A stretch of DNA of 64,000 nt from NCBI GenBank assembly GCA_965199665.1, contig OZ241208.1, positions 4,030,001-4,094,000 of the forward strand. The letters are read 5' to 3'. Positions within the stretch are counted from its first letter, which is position 1. Each line of letters starts with the position of its first letter. Both the position numbers and the translations under genes were made by a program. A model generated the notes under the pieces. That model saw only the letters and a program-made list of their open reading frames with translations, was not told the DNA's origin and searched no databases. This DNA comes from JAVVHH01 sp965199665 (GTDB lineage Bacteria > Pseudomonadota > Alphaproteobacteria > Acetobacterales > Acetobacteraceae). Positions 17,049 to 25,354 of the stretch are shown piece after piece.

Positions 17049-17512
17049 TAACAGCGAACGATTTGTTCGAACTCGCTGCATTCGATCTTGTGCGCATTAA
17101 GTCCGAAGCGGCGGCGCGACGCGCGATTTCAACGGCCTACTATGCCGCTTTCCATGCGATCGCATGGGCGGGTGCCAGCCTCTTCAATGGTCCGGAGCAG
17201 GTGCGGCAACGCTTAGCGCGATCATACGATCATGGTGCCGTACGCAGGATTGCAGCGGCGATGGCTGACAAGGCGCAACTGCCCGGAGCTGATCCAGCAC
17301 TGGCAGTCATCGCCCGCAACGTCCCGCAACTCTATCTGATGCGGCAGACGGCCGACTACGATCTGTTGGCCGATATAAGCTGGAAGGACGGACCGGATTG
17401 TATTCTCCAAGCGCTCGAACTCATACAAAATCTGAATTCGCTCAAAGCGGATCCCGCTTCCGCTGAATTTTTGCTGCTTCCTCTTCTGCGCGACGGCAAT
17501 CGCCGTGGCTAA
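17045..17512 (+). CDS. HEPN-domain protein (UPF0332-like)
   Basis: The 155-residue protein carries the HEPN signature helix RRAISTAYYAAFHAIA at residues 25-40 and the second hallmark RQTADYD at 100-106, where UPF0332-type HEPN proteins have their R..ADYD motif. HEPN proteins are often RNases in toxin-antitoxin, defence or CRISPR modules, but the typical catalytic RX4-6H in the C-terminal helix is not present here, so enzymatic activity is uncertain. It probably starts with the GTG at 17045 (four-base overlap with the preceding gene). Its 3' end overlaps radA by 8 bases. A 60-base sample (17041-17100) has 28 G+C by my count, far below the neighbours. Confidence 0.85.
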   Translation: MITANDLFELAAFDLVRIKSEAAARRAISTAYYAAFHAIAWAGASLFNGPEQVRQRLARSYDHGAVRRIAAAMADKAQLPGADPALAVIARNVPQLYLMRQTADYDLLADISWKDGPDCILQALELIQNLNSLKADPASAEFLLLPLLRDGNRRG

Positions 17513-18881
17513 GCCCGTGTCCCGCTACGTCTGCCAGAACTGCGGTGCCGCCCACCCGAAATGGGCCGGCCGGTGCGATGCCTGCGGCGAGTGGAACACG
17601 CTGGTCGAGGAGGTCGTCGAGAACCGGCCCGGCGCGCCCAAGGCCGGCAGCAAGCGGGTCGCCTTCGTGGGGCTCGAAGGCGCCGCCGCGCCGCCGCCGC
17701 GCGAGGCGGTCGGCATCGCCGAGCTCGACCGCGTGCTCGGCGGCGGCTTCGTGCCGGCCTCCGTCGTGCTCGTCGGCGGCGACCCCGGCATCGGCAAGTC
17801 CACCCTCATGCTGCAAGCCGCCGCCACGCTCGCCCGTGCCGGCAAGCGCGTCCGCTACGTCTCCGGTGAGGAGTCCGTCGACCAAGTCCGCCTGCGCGCC
17901 CGCCGCCTCGGCCTCGCCGACGCGCCGCTCGAGCTCGCCGCCGCCATCAACGTGCGCGACATCGCCGCCACGCTGGAGGCCGAGCCCGACCTCGGCCTGG
18001 TCGTCATCGACTCCATCCAGACCATGTGGCTCGACACGGTGGACAGTGCGCCCGGCAGCGTCAGCCAGGTGCGCGCCTCCGGCTTTGAGCTGATCCGGCT
18101 GGCCAAGCAGCGCGGCTTCGCGCTCGTGCTGGTCGGCCACGTCACCAAGGAGGGCGCCATCGCCGGCCCCCGCGTGCTGGAGCACATGGTCGACGCGGTG
18201 CTGTACTTCGAAGGCGATCGCGGCCACCAGTTCCGCATCCTGCGCGCCGTCAAGAACCGCTTCGGCGCCACCGACGAGATCGGCGTGTTCGAGATGACGG
18301 AAGGGGGCCTGGCAGAAGTGCCGAACCCGTCGGCGCTGTTCCTGGCCGAGCGGCGCGGCAACATCGCGGGCTCCGCCGTGTTCGCCGGGCTGGAGGGCAC
18401 GCGACCGGTGCTGGTGGAGGTGCAGGCGCTGCTGGCGCCCAACTCCGGTGGCTCGCCGCGCCGCTCGGTGGTCGGCTGGGATGGCGGACGCCTCGGCATG
18501 CTGCTGGCCGTGCTGGACGCGCGGGCCGGCCTGCGTCTGTCCGGCTCGGACGTCTACCTCAACGTCGCCGGCGGCCTGCGCGTCAACGAGCCCGCGGCCG
18601 ACCTCGCGGTCGCCGCGGCACTCGCCTCCGCCGCCACGGAAACGCCCACCAGCGCCGGCGTGGTGTATTTCGGCGAGGTCGGCCTGTCCGGCGAGATCCG
18701 CCAGGTGGCGCAGGCCGAGGCCCGGCTCAAGGAGGCGCAGAAGCTCGGCTTCATCCGCGCCGTGCTGCCCCGCCGGCTCAGCGGGCGCAAGCTGGTCTCG
18801 CCCGACGGCCTGGTCGCCGACGAGATCGGTCATTTGACCGACCTGGTGGGCGCTTTCTCCGGCAAGCCCGGCGCGCGCTGA
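17505..18881 (+). CDS. radA: DNA repair protein RadA
   Basis: RadA (Sms) is a RecA-like ATPase that helps process recombination intermediates by branch migration. The 458-residue protein has a C4 zinc finger (CQNCGAAHPKWAGRCDACG, residues 9-27), Walker A GGDPGIGKSTL (about 90-100), the family-specific KNRFGATDEIG (about 249-259) and a C-terminal Lon-protease-like domain. The GTG at 17505 overlaps the end of the HEPN gene by 8 bases; a second GTG at 17517 is an alternative start. Its native promoter is therefore either inside the islet or in front of it, so islet transcription may affect radA. Confidence 0.96.
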   Translation: MAKPVSRYVCQNCGAAHPKWAGRCDACGEWNTLVEEVVENRPGAPKAGSKRVAFVGLEGAAAPPPREAVGIAELDRVLGGGFVPASVVLVGGDPGIGKSTLMLQAAATLARAGKRVRYVSGEESVDQVRLRARRLGLADAPLELAAAINVRDIAATLEAEPDLGLVVIDSIQTMWLDTVDSAPGSVSQVRASGFELIRLAKQRGFALVLVGHVTKEGAIAGPRVLEHMVDAVLYFEGDRGHQFRILRAVKNRFGATDEIGVFEMTEGGLAEVPNPSALFLAERRGNIAGSAVFAGLEGTRPVLVEVQALLAPNSGGSPRRSVVGWDGGRLGMLLAVLDARAGLRLSGSDVYLNVAGGLRVNEPAADLAVAAALASAATETPTSAGVVYFGEVGLSGEIRQVAQAEARLKEAQKLGFIRAVLPRRLSGRKLVSPDGLVADEIGHLTDLVGAFSGKPGAR

Positions 18882-18910
18882 TTGCCCCGCCCGACCCCGG
18901 CGCGTATATC
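18882..18910 (+). promoter_or_regulatory. Candidate promoter for cvpA-purF
   Basis: TTGCCC (18882-18887) and TATATC (18905-18910) are spaced by 17 bases, 25 bases upstream of cvpA. The arrangement matches the candidate promoter before rpsF. It begins just after the radA stop. Confidence 0.45.
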
Positions 18911-18934
18911 GGCGGCGAACATCATGGCAGTTCG

Positions 18935-19513
18935 ATGAACTGGGTGGACCTCGTCGTCCTTGGGGTAATCCTGATCTCGGGCTTTCTCGCTTTCGCGCGC
19001 GGCCTGGTGCGGGAGGCGCTCGGCTTCGGCGCCTGGGCGGCCGCCGGGCTGGTCGCCTACAACGCACAGCCGCTGGTCCAGCCCTGGGCCCGGCTGCAGG
19101 TTGCCGACAAGGCGCTCGCCGACACGCTCGCCTTCATCGGCGTCTTCGTGATCGTGCTGATCCTGCTCTCGCTGATGGCCAGCGCCATCGCCGGCGCCGT
19201 GCGCGGCTCGGTGCTCGGCGGCCTCGATCGCACGTTGGGGCTGCTATTCGGTCTGCTGCGGGGTGCGGCGCTGGTCTGCGTTGCCTATATCCTGGTTGGG
19301 CTGGCGGTTCCGGTCGACCAATGGCCCGCCCCCGTCGCCGACGCCCGGTTCCTGCCGCTCGTCTACCGCGGCGCGGCGTGGGGGTCCGGCTACCTGCCGG
19401 CGCAATATCGACCGACCGTCGTAGCCCCGCCCGGACGGGCGACCACGTCGGCGGAACTGCTTCATGCCACCCCGGTCGGTCGCGCCACCGGGCCGCGGCC
19501 GACACGCGAGTAG
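18935..19513 (+). CDS. cvpA: CvpA family membrane protein
   Basis: CvpA is a small inner-membrane protein found next to purF in many bacteria and needed for colicin V production in E. coli. The 192-residue product has hydrophobic segments at about residues 3-22, 28-45, 62-88 and 103-125, and starts with the family-typical NWVDLVVLGVILISGFLAF. The C-terminal region after residue 160 is polar and proline/alanine-rich. It is 12 bases upstream of purF, which is the diagnostic context. Confidence 0.9.
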   Translation: MNWVDLVVLGVILISGFLAFARGLVREALGFGAWAAAGLVAYNAQPLVQPWARLQVADKALADTLAFIGVFVIVLILLSLMASAIAGAVRGSVLGGLDRTLGLLFGLLRGAALVCVAYILVGLAVPVDQWPAPVADARFLPLVYRGAAWGSGYLPAQYRPTVVAPPGRATTSAELLHATPVGRATGPRPTRE

Positions 19514-19525
19514 GAGGACCGATCG

Positions 19526-20989
19526 ATGGCAGGCATCATCGACGATGGGCAGGACGACACGCTGCACGAGGAATGCGGCGTCTTCGGTGTCTGGGGCGTC
19601 AGCGACGCCGCCGCCGTGACCGCGCTCGGGCTCCATGCCCTGCAGCATCGCGGCCAGGAGGCCACCGGCATCGTCACCTATGACGGCCGCCGCTTCCACT
19701 CCCATCGCGGCCTCGGCCTGGTGGGCGACAATTTCAGCGACGCCAAGGTGATCGCCGGGCTGCCGGGCGCGTCCGGCGTCGGCCACAACCGCTACGCCAC
19801 CACCGGCGGCACCGTGCTACGCAACGTCCAGCCGCTCTACGCCGACTTCGAGTTCGGCGGCTTCGCCGTCGCCCATAACGGCAACCTCACCAACGCGCAT
19901 CACCTCCAGCGCCAGCTCGTCCGCCGCGGCTGCCTGTTTCAGAGCACCACCGATAGCGAGGTGTTCGTCCACCTCATCGCCATCTCGCTCTACTCCACCG
20001 TGGTCGATCGCCTGATCGACGCGCTCAAGCAGGTCAACGGCGCCTATTCGCTGGTCGCACTGTCCAACGAGGCGCTGATGGGCGTGCGCGACCCGCTCGG
20101 CGTCCGCCCGCTGATCCTCGGCCGCATCGGCAACGAGGGCACCGGCGGCTGGGTGCTGGCCAGCGAGACCTGCGCGCTCGACATCGTCGGCGCCCACTTC
20201 GTCCGCGACATCGAGCCCGGCGAGATCGTGGTCATCAACGACCAGGGCGTCCGCTCCATCAAGCCGTTCGGCGCCACCACCGGCCGCTTCTGCGTGTTCG
20301 AATACATCTACTTCGCCCGGCCCGACTCCAAGATGGAGACCATGCCGGTCTATGACGCCCGCAAGCGCATCGGCGCCGAACTCGCCCGCGAGAGCAGCAT
20401 CGATGCCGACGTCGTGGTCCCGGTCCCCGATAGCGGCGTGCCGTCCGCCATGGGCTACAGCGTGCAGAGCGGCATCCCGTTCGAGCTCGGCATCATCCGC
20501 AACCACTACGTGGGCCGCACCTTCATCGAGCCGACCGATTCCATCCGCAACCTCGGCGTCAAGCTGAAGCACTCGGCCAACCACGCCGTGCTCGCCGGCA
20601 AGCGGGTCATCCTGGTCGACGACAGCATCGTGCGCGGCACCACCAGCCGCAAGATCGTCGAGATGGTTCGCGCGGCCGGGGCCGCCGAGGTGCACATGCG
20701 CATCTCCTCGCCGCCGACTACCCATTCCTGCTTCTACGGTATCGACACGCCCGAGCGCGGCAAGTTGCTGGCCGCGCGGCATTCGATCGAGGAGATGGCC
20801 GGGCTGATCGGCGCCGACAGCCTCGCCTTCATATCTCTCGACGGCCTCTACCGCGCCCTCGGCCAGCCCGGCCGCGACAGCGCCCGCCCGCATTTCTGCG
20901 ATGCCTGTTTCACCGGCGACTACCCCATCCCGCTGACGGACATGACCGACAATGCCGATCGCCAGCTCAGCCTGCTGACCGAGAGCTGA
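19526..20989 (+). CDS. purF: Amidophosphoribosyltransferase
   Basis: PurF makes 5-phosphoribosylamine from PRPP and glutamine, the first committed step of purine synthesis. The 487-residue protein has its Ntn nucleophile at Cys17 (HEECGVFGVWG), so a 16-residue propeptide must be removed as in the B. subtilis-type enzyme. The PRPP loop is VILVDDSIVRGTTS (about residues 363-376). Cysteines in the C-terminal half (HSCFYGID, HFCDACF) fit the [4Fe-4S]-containing class. GAGGA lies 9 bases before the ATG. The stop overlaps the next start by one base. Confidence 0.97.
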   Translation: MAGIIDDGQDDTLHEECGVFGVWGVSDAAAVTALGLHALQHRGQEATGIVTYDGRRFHSHRGLGLVGDNFSDAKVIAGLPGASGVGHNRYATTGGTVLRNVQPLYADFEFGGFAVAHNGNLTNAHHLQRQLVRRGCLFQSTTDSEVFVHLIAISLYSTVVDRLIDALKQVNGAYSLVALSNEALMGVRDPLGVRPLILGRIGNEGTGGWVLASETCALDIVGAHFVRDIEPGEIVVINDQGVRSIKPFGATTGRFCVFEYIYFARPDSKMETMPVYDARKRIGAELARESSIDADVVVPVPDSGVPSAMGYSVQSGIPFELGIIRNHYVGRTFIEPTDSIRNLGVKLKHSANHAVLAGKRVILVDDSIVRGTTSRKIVEMVRAAGAAEVHMRISSPPTTHSCFYGIDTPERGKLLAARHSIEEMAGLIGADSLAFISLDGLYRALGQPGRDSARPHFCDACFTGDYPIPLTDMTDNADRQLSLLTES

Positions 20990-21711
20990 TGGACGCCAAC
21001 GCGACCGATCGGCGCGTCGCCCTCGTCACCGGCGCCAGCCGCGGCATCGGCGCTGCCGTGGCCCGCGCCCTGGCCCGGGCCGGCACCCACGTGGTCGCCA
21101 CCGCCCGCACCGAAGGCGGCCTCACCGAGCTCGACGATGCCATCCGCGCCGAGGGCGGCACCGCCACCCTGCTGCCGCTCGACCTGCTGGACGGCGCCGG
21201 GCTGGACATGATCGGCCCGAGCATCTTCGACCGCTTCGGCCGGCTCGACGTGCTGGTCCACGCCGCCGGCGCATTGGGTCGGCTCACCCCGGTGCCGCAC
21301 ATCCTGCCCGGCGACTGGAACGCCGTGGTCGGCGTCAACCTGTCCGCCGCCTGGCGGCTGATCCGCAGCTGCGCCCCGGTGCTGGGGGCCGCGCCCGCGG
21401 GCCGTGCCGTGTTCCTCACCACCCATCGCGCCGCCGAACCCCGCGCCTACTGGGGCGCCTACGGCGCCACCAAGGCCGCGCTGGACCATCTCGTGCTCAC
21501 CTGGGCGCTGGAGGTCGCGACCACCGCGCTGCGCGTCAACCTGGCCGATCCCGGCCCCATCCGCAGCCGGCTCCGCACCGAAGCCTTCCCCGGCGAGGAC
21601 CCGTCCACCCTGGCGACCCCCGACGACGTCGCCCCCGCTCTGGCCGCGCTGTGCGATCCCGGCGAGACCCGGCATGGCCAGGTCGTCCGCATCCGCTCAG
21701 ACCAGGCATAG
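20989..21711 (+). CDS. Short-chain dehydrogenase/reductase
   Basis: This 240-residue SDR has the cofactor motif TGASRGIG (residues 14-21) and the Tyr-x3-Lys pair in WGAYGATKAAL (about 153-163). The position usually holding the catalytic serine reads VFLTTHRAA, so threonine may replace it. It uses the ATG that overlaps the purF stop (TGATG). The association downstream of purF is common in alphaproteobacteria but its substrate is unknown. The gene end overlaps the convergent DUF1489 gene by 15 bases. Confidence 0.9.
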   Translation: MDANATDRRVALVTGASRGIGAAVARALARAGTHVVATARTEGGLTELDDAIRAEGGTATLLPLDLLDGAGLDMIGPSIFDRFGRLDVLVHAAGALGRLTPVPHILPGDWNAVVGVNLSAAWRLIRSCAPVLGAAPAGRAVFLTTHRAAEPRAYWGAYGATKAALDHLVLTWALEVATTALRVNLADPGPIRSRLRTEAFPGEDPSTLATPDDVAPALAALCDPGETRHGQVVRIRSDQA

Positions 21712-22143
21712 CTCCCGCAACTCGCGCAGCACCGCCGGCGGCAGCGCGTCCAGCCCGGCCGCCCCCGTCCCGCCCAGATCGGCCGGCGACGCCGTCGGTT
21801 CCAGGTAGCGCCAGCCCTGGAACGGCCGCATCCGGATCGCCGCGACACGGATCAGCACCGGCTCCACCTCGATGCGCGCGCAACGCGACCCGTCGGCGTA
21901 GCTGTCCGCCTCGATCGCCAGGATCGGCTGGCGCGCCGCCACCAGCCCGGCCACCACCCAGTACAACGACCCGACACCAATCACCTCGTCCGCCCGCTTC
22001 GGGAAGCTCCGCGTCCAGACCTGCATGCCGCTGCCCGCCCGCCGGCGCGCCTCGACCCGGCTCTCGAACTCCTCCAGCGACGGCACGCCCACCGCAAGCT
22101 TCACCAGGTTGACGGGCGAGGAGGAGAGCGACCGGGCGGGCAT
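21697..22143 (-). CDS. DUF1489 family protein
   Basis: The 148-residue protein matches the alphaproteobacterial DUF1489 family, whose members begin with a NLVKLAVGV-like strand (residues 11-19 here) and carry VGSLYWVVAG and RPFQGWRYL blocks (the latter about residues 109-117). The function is unknown. I use the ATG at 22143 because the family starts close to that strand; an in-frame ATG at 22179 would add 12 residues. It lies 69 bases downstream of the vanB-like gene on the same strand and is convergent with the SDR gene. Confidence 0.82.
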   Translation of the reverse strand: MPARSLSSSPVNLVKLAVGVPSLEEFESRVEARRRAGSGMQVWTRSFPKRADEVIGVGSLYWVVAGLVAARQPILAIEADSYADGSRCARIEVEPVLIRVAAIRMRPFQGWRYLEPTASPADLGGTGAAGLDALPPAVLRELRELCLV

Positions 22144-22212
22144 CGGACGACAAGACCCGGCCATCTCCGAGTCGCGCAAGCGACAGGCGCGTGAGCAGCC
22201 TCCATCGACCGG

Positions 22213-23172
22213 CTAGGGTCGGTCGCCGGTGTCCAACACCAGCCGCCCGCCCGCGGCGCGCGAGACGCAGGTGCAGAGCTGGGCGCTTTCCGCCTTCTCC
22301 GCCTCCGAGAAAAACACGTCGCGGTGGTCCACCGCCCCGTCCGCGCTCAGGATCGGCAGCGCGCACAGGCCGCATTCCCCGCGCCGGCAATGCGAGATCA
22401 TCGCCACCCCCGCGCCCTCCAGCGCGTCCAGCAGGCTCGTCGTCGGCGGCACCGTCAGCTCGATCCCCAGCCGCGGGATGCTGACGGTGAACGGCGCCGT
22501 CGCGTAGCGGCCGCTGCTGCCGAACGTCTCGAAGCGCAACTTGGCGATCGGCCGGCCGCTCGCCTGCCACGCGCGCTTGGCCGCCTCCAGCATCCCGATC
22601 GGCCCGCACACGTACATCTCGCCGCCCGGCGCCAGCGCCTCGATCGCCGCCGCCAGCCCGACCCGCTCGCCGGCCACCAGGCTCAGCCGCTCGCCCAGCG
22701 CCGCCCGCAACTCGTCCGCCAGCGCGGCGTCAGCCGCCGTCCGCACGCCATAGATCAGCCGCAGCCGCCGATCCGCCGCCGCCAGCGCGAGGGCCATGCC
22801 GTAGATCGGCGTGATCCCGATCCCGCCCGCCACCAGGAGGTAATCCGGCGCCTCCCGCCCGAGCGGGAAGTGGTTGCGCGGCGCCGACACCGTCAGCCGC
22901 GCGCCCGGCCGGAGCCCATGCAGGTAGGCCGAGCCGCCCCGTGACTCCGGTAACCGCTTCACCGCGATCCGGTACGCGCCATCCCCTGCGGACACGATGG
23001 AGTAGGAGCGGATGTCGGGCCGCTCGCCGATCGGCAGCAGCAGAGAGAGGTGGCTTCCGGGTGGCACCGGCCCGGGCGGCGCCGCCGGCTCGATCTCCAG
23101 CAGCCGGATGTCCGCGGTGAGGTCCCGGCTCGCTCGCAGCGTCGCCAGGCCCCACTCGATGGGCGCAGCCAC
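22213..23172 (-). CDS. vanB: Vanillate O-demethylase reductase-like protein (FMN/NAD and plant-type ferredoxin domains)
   Basis: This 319-residue reductase passes electrons from NAD(P)H through flavin and a [2Fe-2S] centre to its partner oxygenase. The N-terminal flavin domain has RSYSIVSAGDG (about residues 54-64), the NAD-binding domain has VAGGIGITPIYGMA (about 110-123), and the C-terminal ferredoxin domain has CRRGECGLCALP followed later by a fourth cysteine in LCTC (about 265-310). This phthalate-dioxygenase-reductase layout matches VanB. The GTG at 23172 overlaps the vanA stop by one base (TAGTG). Substrate specificity comes from the oxygenase and is therefore not proven. Confidence 0.85.
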   Translation of the reverse strand: MAAPIEWGLATLRASRDLTADIRLLEIEPAAPPGPVPPGSHLSLLLPIGERPDIRSYSIVSAGDGAYRIAVKRLPESRGGSAYLHGLRPGARLTVSAPRNHFPLGREAPDYLLVAGGIGITPIYGMALALAAADRRLRLIYGVRTAADAALADELRAALGERLSLVAGERVGLAAAIEALAPGGEMYVCGPIGMLEAAKRAWQASGRPIAKLRFETFGSSGRYATAPFTVSIPRLGIELTVPPTTSLLDALEGAGVAMISHCRRGECGLCALPILSADGAVDHRDVFFSEAEKAESAQLCTCVSRAAGGRLVLDTGDRP

Positions 23173-24254
23173 TATTCGGCGGCCAGGGCCGGGCGCTCCG
23201 GTTGCTCGGCGGCGATCATGGCGTCGATCAACCGACGGGCCCACAGCGCGCCCGCATCGATGTTGAGGTGGTAGAATGGCGCCCGCGGCTGCTTGTCGAT
23301 CGCGGCCTGCTGCGCCTCCAGCACGAAATGGTCCTGGTCGTAGACGCCGTTGCCCTCGTTGACGTGCGCCTTGTTGATCGCCGCCGTCAGCGCGGCGTCG
23401 TCGCGGCGGAAGGTGCGCACGAAATTCCAGAAATAATGGCAAGTCCCGTTTCCCGCCGGGGTCAGCGCGGCCAGGAAGCAGCCATTGACCCCCTGGCTCC
23501 GATCGCCCGCCGGCGCCCCCGTCCCGTGCAGCGCCACGCCCACGTCGCCCGCGATGGTGCTCGGCGCCTGGAAGTGGATGATCTGCCAGCGATCGGCCAG
23601 CTCGCCGGGCTTGTCGAGGTGCTTGGCCCAGAACGGCGGCGGGTGGATGCCCAGCATCCAGCGCGTCACCGTCGCGGTCCGCCCGGTATGCGTCACCTCG
23701 AACGGCGTGTCCGTGATCGCCTCGTCGCCGATCGACCCGGCGTGCACGTAGGTCTCGTGCGTCAGGTCCATCAGGTTGTCGACCACCAGCCGGTAGTCGC
23801 ATTTGAGGTCGTAGAAGGTGCCGCCCTCGCCGGCCCAGCCATTGCCGTCCGCGTCGAGCCCGTCATTCCAATGGAAGTCAGGAATGTCGGCCGGGTCGGC
23901 CAACGCCGGGTCGCCGGGCCAAAGCCAGATCAGCCGGTGCTTCTCCGCCGCCGGGTAGGCGCGCACGCCGGCCGCCGGGTTGACCGTCTTCTGCGCCGGC
24001 ATGAACGTGCAGCGCCCCGCCCCGTTGAAGCGCAGCCCGTGATAGCCGCACACCACCGTGTCGCCCTCCAGCGTCCCGAGCGAGAGCGGCATCAGCCGGT
24101 GCCAGCACGCATCCTCCAGCGCCGCCACCGCCCCGTCGGTCTGCCGGAACAGCACCACGTCGCGCCCGCAGATCGTGCGCCGGTTCAGCGACCGCCCGAT
24201 CTCGTGGCCCCAGGCCGCGGCATACCAGGCATTCAGCGGATAGCTTTGTTCCAT
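23172..24254 (-). CDS. vanA: Vanillate O-demethylase oxygenase-like Rieske subunit
   Basis: This 360-residue Rieske non-heme-iron oxygenase probably removes methyl groups from aromatic ethers such as vanillate, giving protocatechuate and formaldehyde. Rieske ligands are in ACWHRLMPLS and VVCGYHGL (about residues 49-73). The mononuclear iron motif is DNLMDLTHETYVH (about 159-171), with D, H and H in the D-x5-H-x4-H style spacing. Its N-terminus MEQSYPLNAWYAAAWGHEIG is typical of VanA. The start codon lies 2 bases after a strong stem-loop that buries the Shine-Dalgarno. It is co-transcribed with vanB. Confidence 0.87.
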   Translation of the reverse strand: MEQSYPLNAWYAAAWGHEIGRSLNRRTICGRDVVLFRQTDGAVAALEDACWHRLMPLSLGTLEGDTVVCGYHGLRFNGAGRCTFMPAQKTVNPAAGVRAYPAAEKHRLIWLWPGDPALADPADIPDFHWNDGLDADGNGWAGEGGTFYDLKCDYRLVVDNLMDLTHETYVHAGSIGDEAITDTPFEVTHTGRTATVTRWMLGIHPPPFWAKHLDKPGELADRWQIIHFQAPSTIAGDVGVALHGTGAPAGDRSQGVNGCFLAALTPAGNGTCHYFWNFVRTFRRDDAALTAAINKAHVNEGNGVYDQDHFVLEAQQAAIDKQPRAPFYHLNIDAGALWARRLIDAMIAAEQPERPALAAE

Positions 24255-24256
24255 GG

Positions 24257-24304
24257 CGCATCGCCCCCCTACCGGCCAATTTGGCAGGGCAGGGGGGCGA
24301 CGCG
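24257..24304 (-). promoter_or_regulatory. Stem-loop masking the vanA ribosome-binding site, with a palindrome in the loop
   Basis: On the transcript, CGCGTCGCCCCCCT (24304-24291) can pair with AGGGGGGCGATGCG (24270-24257) over 14 positions with one G-U pair; the loop is 20 bases. The 3' arm holds the only purine-rich ribosome-binding sequence before the vanA ATG at 24254. The loop includes GCCAATTTGGC (24275-24285), a palindrome around a central base, which could be an operator for a GntR-type regulator. The hairpin might act as translational control, as an intergenic attenuator after the hydrolase gene, or both. Confidence 0.55.
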
Positions 24305-24312
24305 CAACCGGA

Positions 24313-25155
24313 TCAGGCCCGGCTACTGACCGTGCCGCCGCGGGCGAAGGTCGCCAGGTCGGTCGTCAACCGGTCCCTTTCCGTCATCTGCAGCCCGTGC
24401 GGCGCGCCCGGATAGACCACGAACTGCGCGCCCGGAACCATCGCCGCCGTGCGCTCGCCGCTGCTGGCCATCGGCACCGTCTGGTCGTCGTCGCCATGGA
24501 TCACCAGCGTCGGCACCGCGATGCTGCGCAGGTCCGCCCGGAAGTCGGTGGACGAGAACGCCTTGGCGCACTCGATCGTGGCGCGCGGGGACCCCAGCAT
24601 CGCCATCTGGAACGTCCAGTCCAGCACCTCCGAACTCACCGGCGAGCTCAGCAGCCCGGCGCCGAAGAACTTCTTGCCGAACCCGGCCAGGAAATGCTGC
24701 CGGTCCGCCCGCAGCCCGTCGAGGATCTCGTCGAACACGCTCTTGTCGACGCCCTCGGGGTTGTCGTCCGTCTTGAGCAGGTAGGGCGTCACCGCCGACA
24801 CGAACGCGACCCGTGCCACGCCATGCCCCCGGTGCCGCGCCATGTAGCGCGCCGCCTCGCCGCCACCCATGGAGAAGCCGACCAGCGTCGCGCCGTCCAC
24901 CTTCAGCGTGTCCATCACCATCTTCAGATCGTCGGCCAGCGTGTCGTAGTCGTAGCCGTTCCACGGCTGGCTTGAGCGCCCGAAGCCGCGGCGGTCATAG
25001 GTGATCACGCGGAAGCCCTGCTCGGCGAGCGGCACGGCCTGGTATTCCCACATGTCGGCATCGAGCGGCCACCCATGGATCAGCACGATGGCCGGCCCGG
25101 TTCCCCACTCGCGCGCGTAGATCGCCGTGCCGTCGGTCGTCTTGATGTGGTGCAT
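24313..25155 (-). CDS. Alpha/beta hydrolase (non-heme chloroperoxidase/arylesterase type)
   Basis: The 280-residue protein has the alpha/beta-hydrolase oxyanion region IHGWPLDADMW (about residues 25-35), the nucleophile elbow GFSMGGGEA (about 95-103), the acid in HGDDDQTVP (about 222-230) and the final histidine in GAPHGLQM (about 254-261). These fit the small esterases often named chloroperoxidase. I start it at ATG 25155; an ATG at 25173 is in frame but has a worse ribosome-binding site. It is upstream of vanA on the same strand and may be transcribed with it. A role in hydrolysing aromatic esters is only inference from context. Confidence 0.85.
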   Translation of the reverse strand: MHHIKTTDGTAIYAREWGTGPAIVLIHGWPLDADMWEYQAVPLAEQGFRVITYDRRGFGRSSQPWNGYDYDTLADDLKMVMDTLKVDGATLVGFSMGGGEAARYMARHRGHGVARVAFVSAVTPYLLKTDDNPEGVDKSVFDEILDGLRADRQHFLAGFGKKFFGAGLLSSPVSSEVLDWTFQMAMLGSPRATIECAKAFSSTDFRADLRSIAVPTLVIHGDDDQTVPMASSGERTAAMVPGAQFVVYPGAPHGLQMTERDRLTTDLATFARGGTVSSRA

Positions 25156-25253
25156 GTCGCTTCTCTCGGTCATCGTCCACGGCGCTAACGGCAGCGGACG
25201 CTCCGGGCTGCGTCGGGCGGCATGACATGCTCGCGACGTCGGGCGACCCGGTT

Positions 25254-25282
25254 TTGACAGGGCGGGCGCCGCCCCGGACACT
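25254..25282 (+). promoter_or_regulatory. Candidate promoter for glpK-glpD
   Basis: A perfect TTGACA (25254-25259) is followed after 17 bases by GACACT (25277-25282), 30 bases before the small upstream frame and 73 bases before glpK. It reads away from the divergent hydrolase gene. Confidence 0.5.
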
Positions 25283-25311
25283 TGCCCCGGCATCGCACCG
25301 GAAGGCCCGCC

Positions 25312-25353
25312 ATGACACCGTTGACGGACCCTACCCCGCCGGCCCGCGGCTGA
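25312..25353 (+). CDS. Possible 13-codon upstream reading frame before glpK
   Basis: An ATG at 25312 preceded by GGAAGG at a good distance opens a 13-residue frame (MTPLTDPTPPARG) that ends with a TGA one base before the glpK ATG (TGAGATG). glpK itself has no obvious Shine-Dalgarno sequence, so its translation may depend on ribosomes finishing this frame. Expression is not proven. Confidence 0.35.
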   Translation: MTPLTDPTPPARG

Positions 25354-25354
25354 G

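Noticed and set aside
17057..17512. Classical MNT-HEPN toxin-antitoxin pair
   Set aside because: The partner gene lacks the GSX10DXD motif, and the HEPN protein lacks the usual RX4-6H in its last helix. RLARSYDH at residues 57-64 fits the spacing, but at a different place in the fold.
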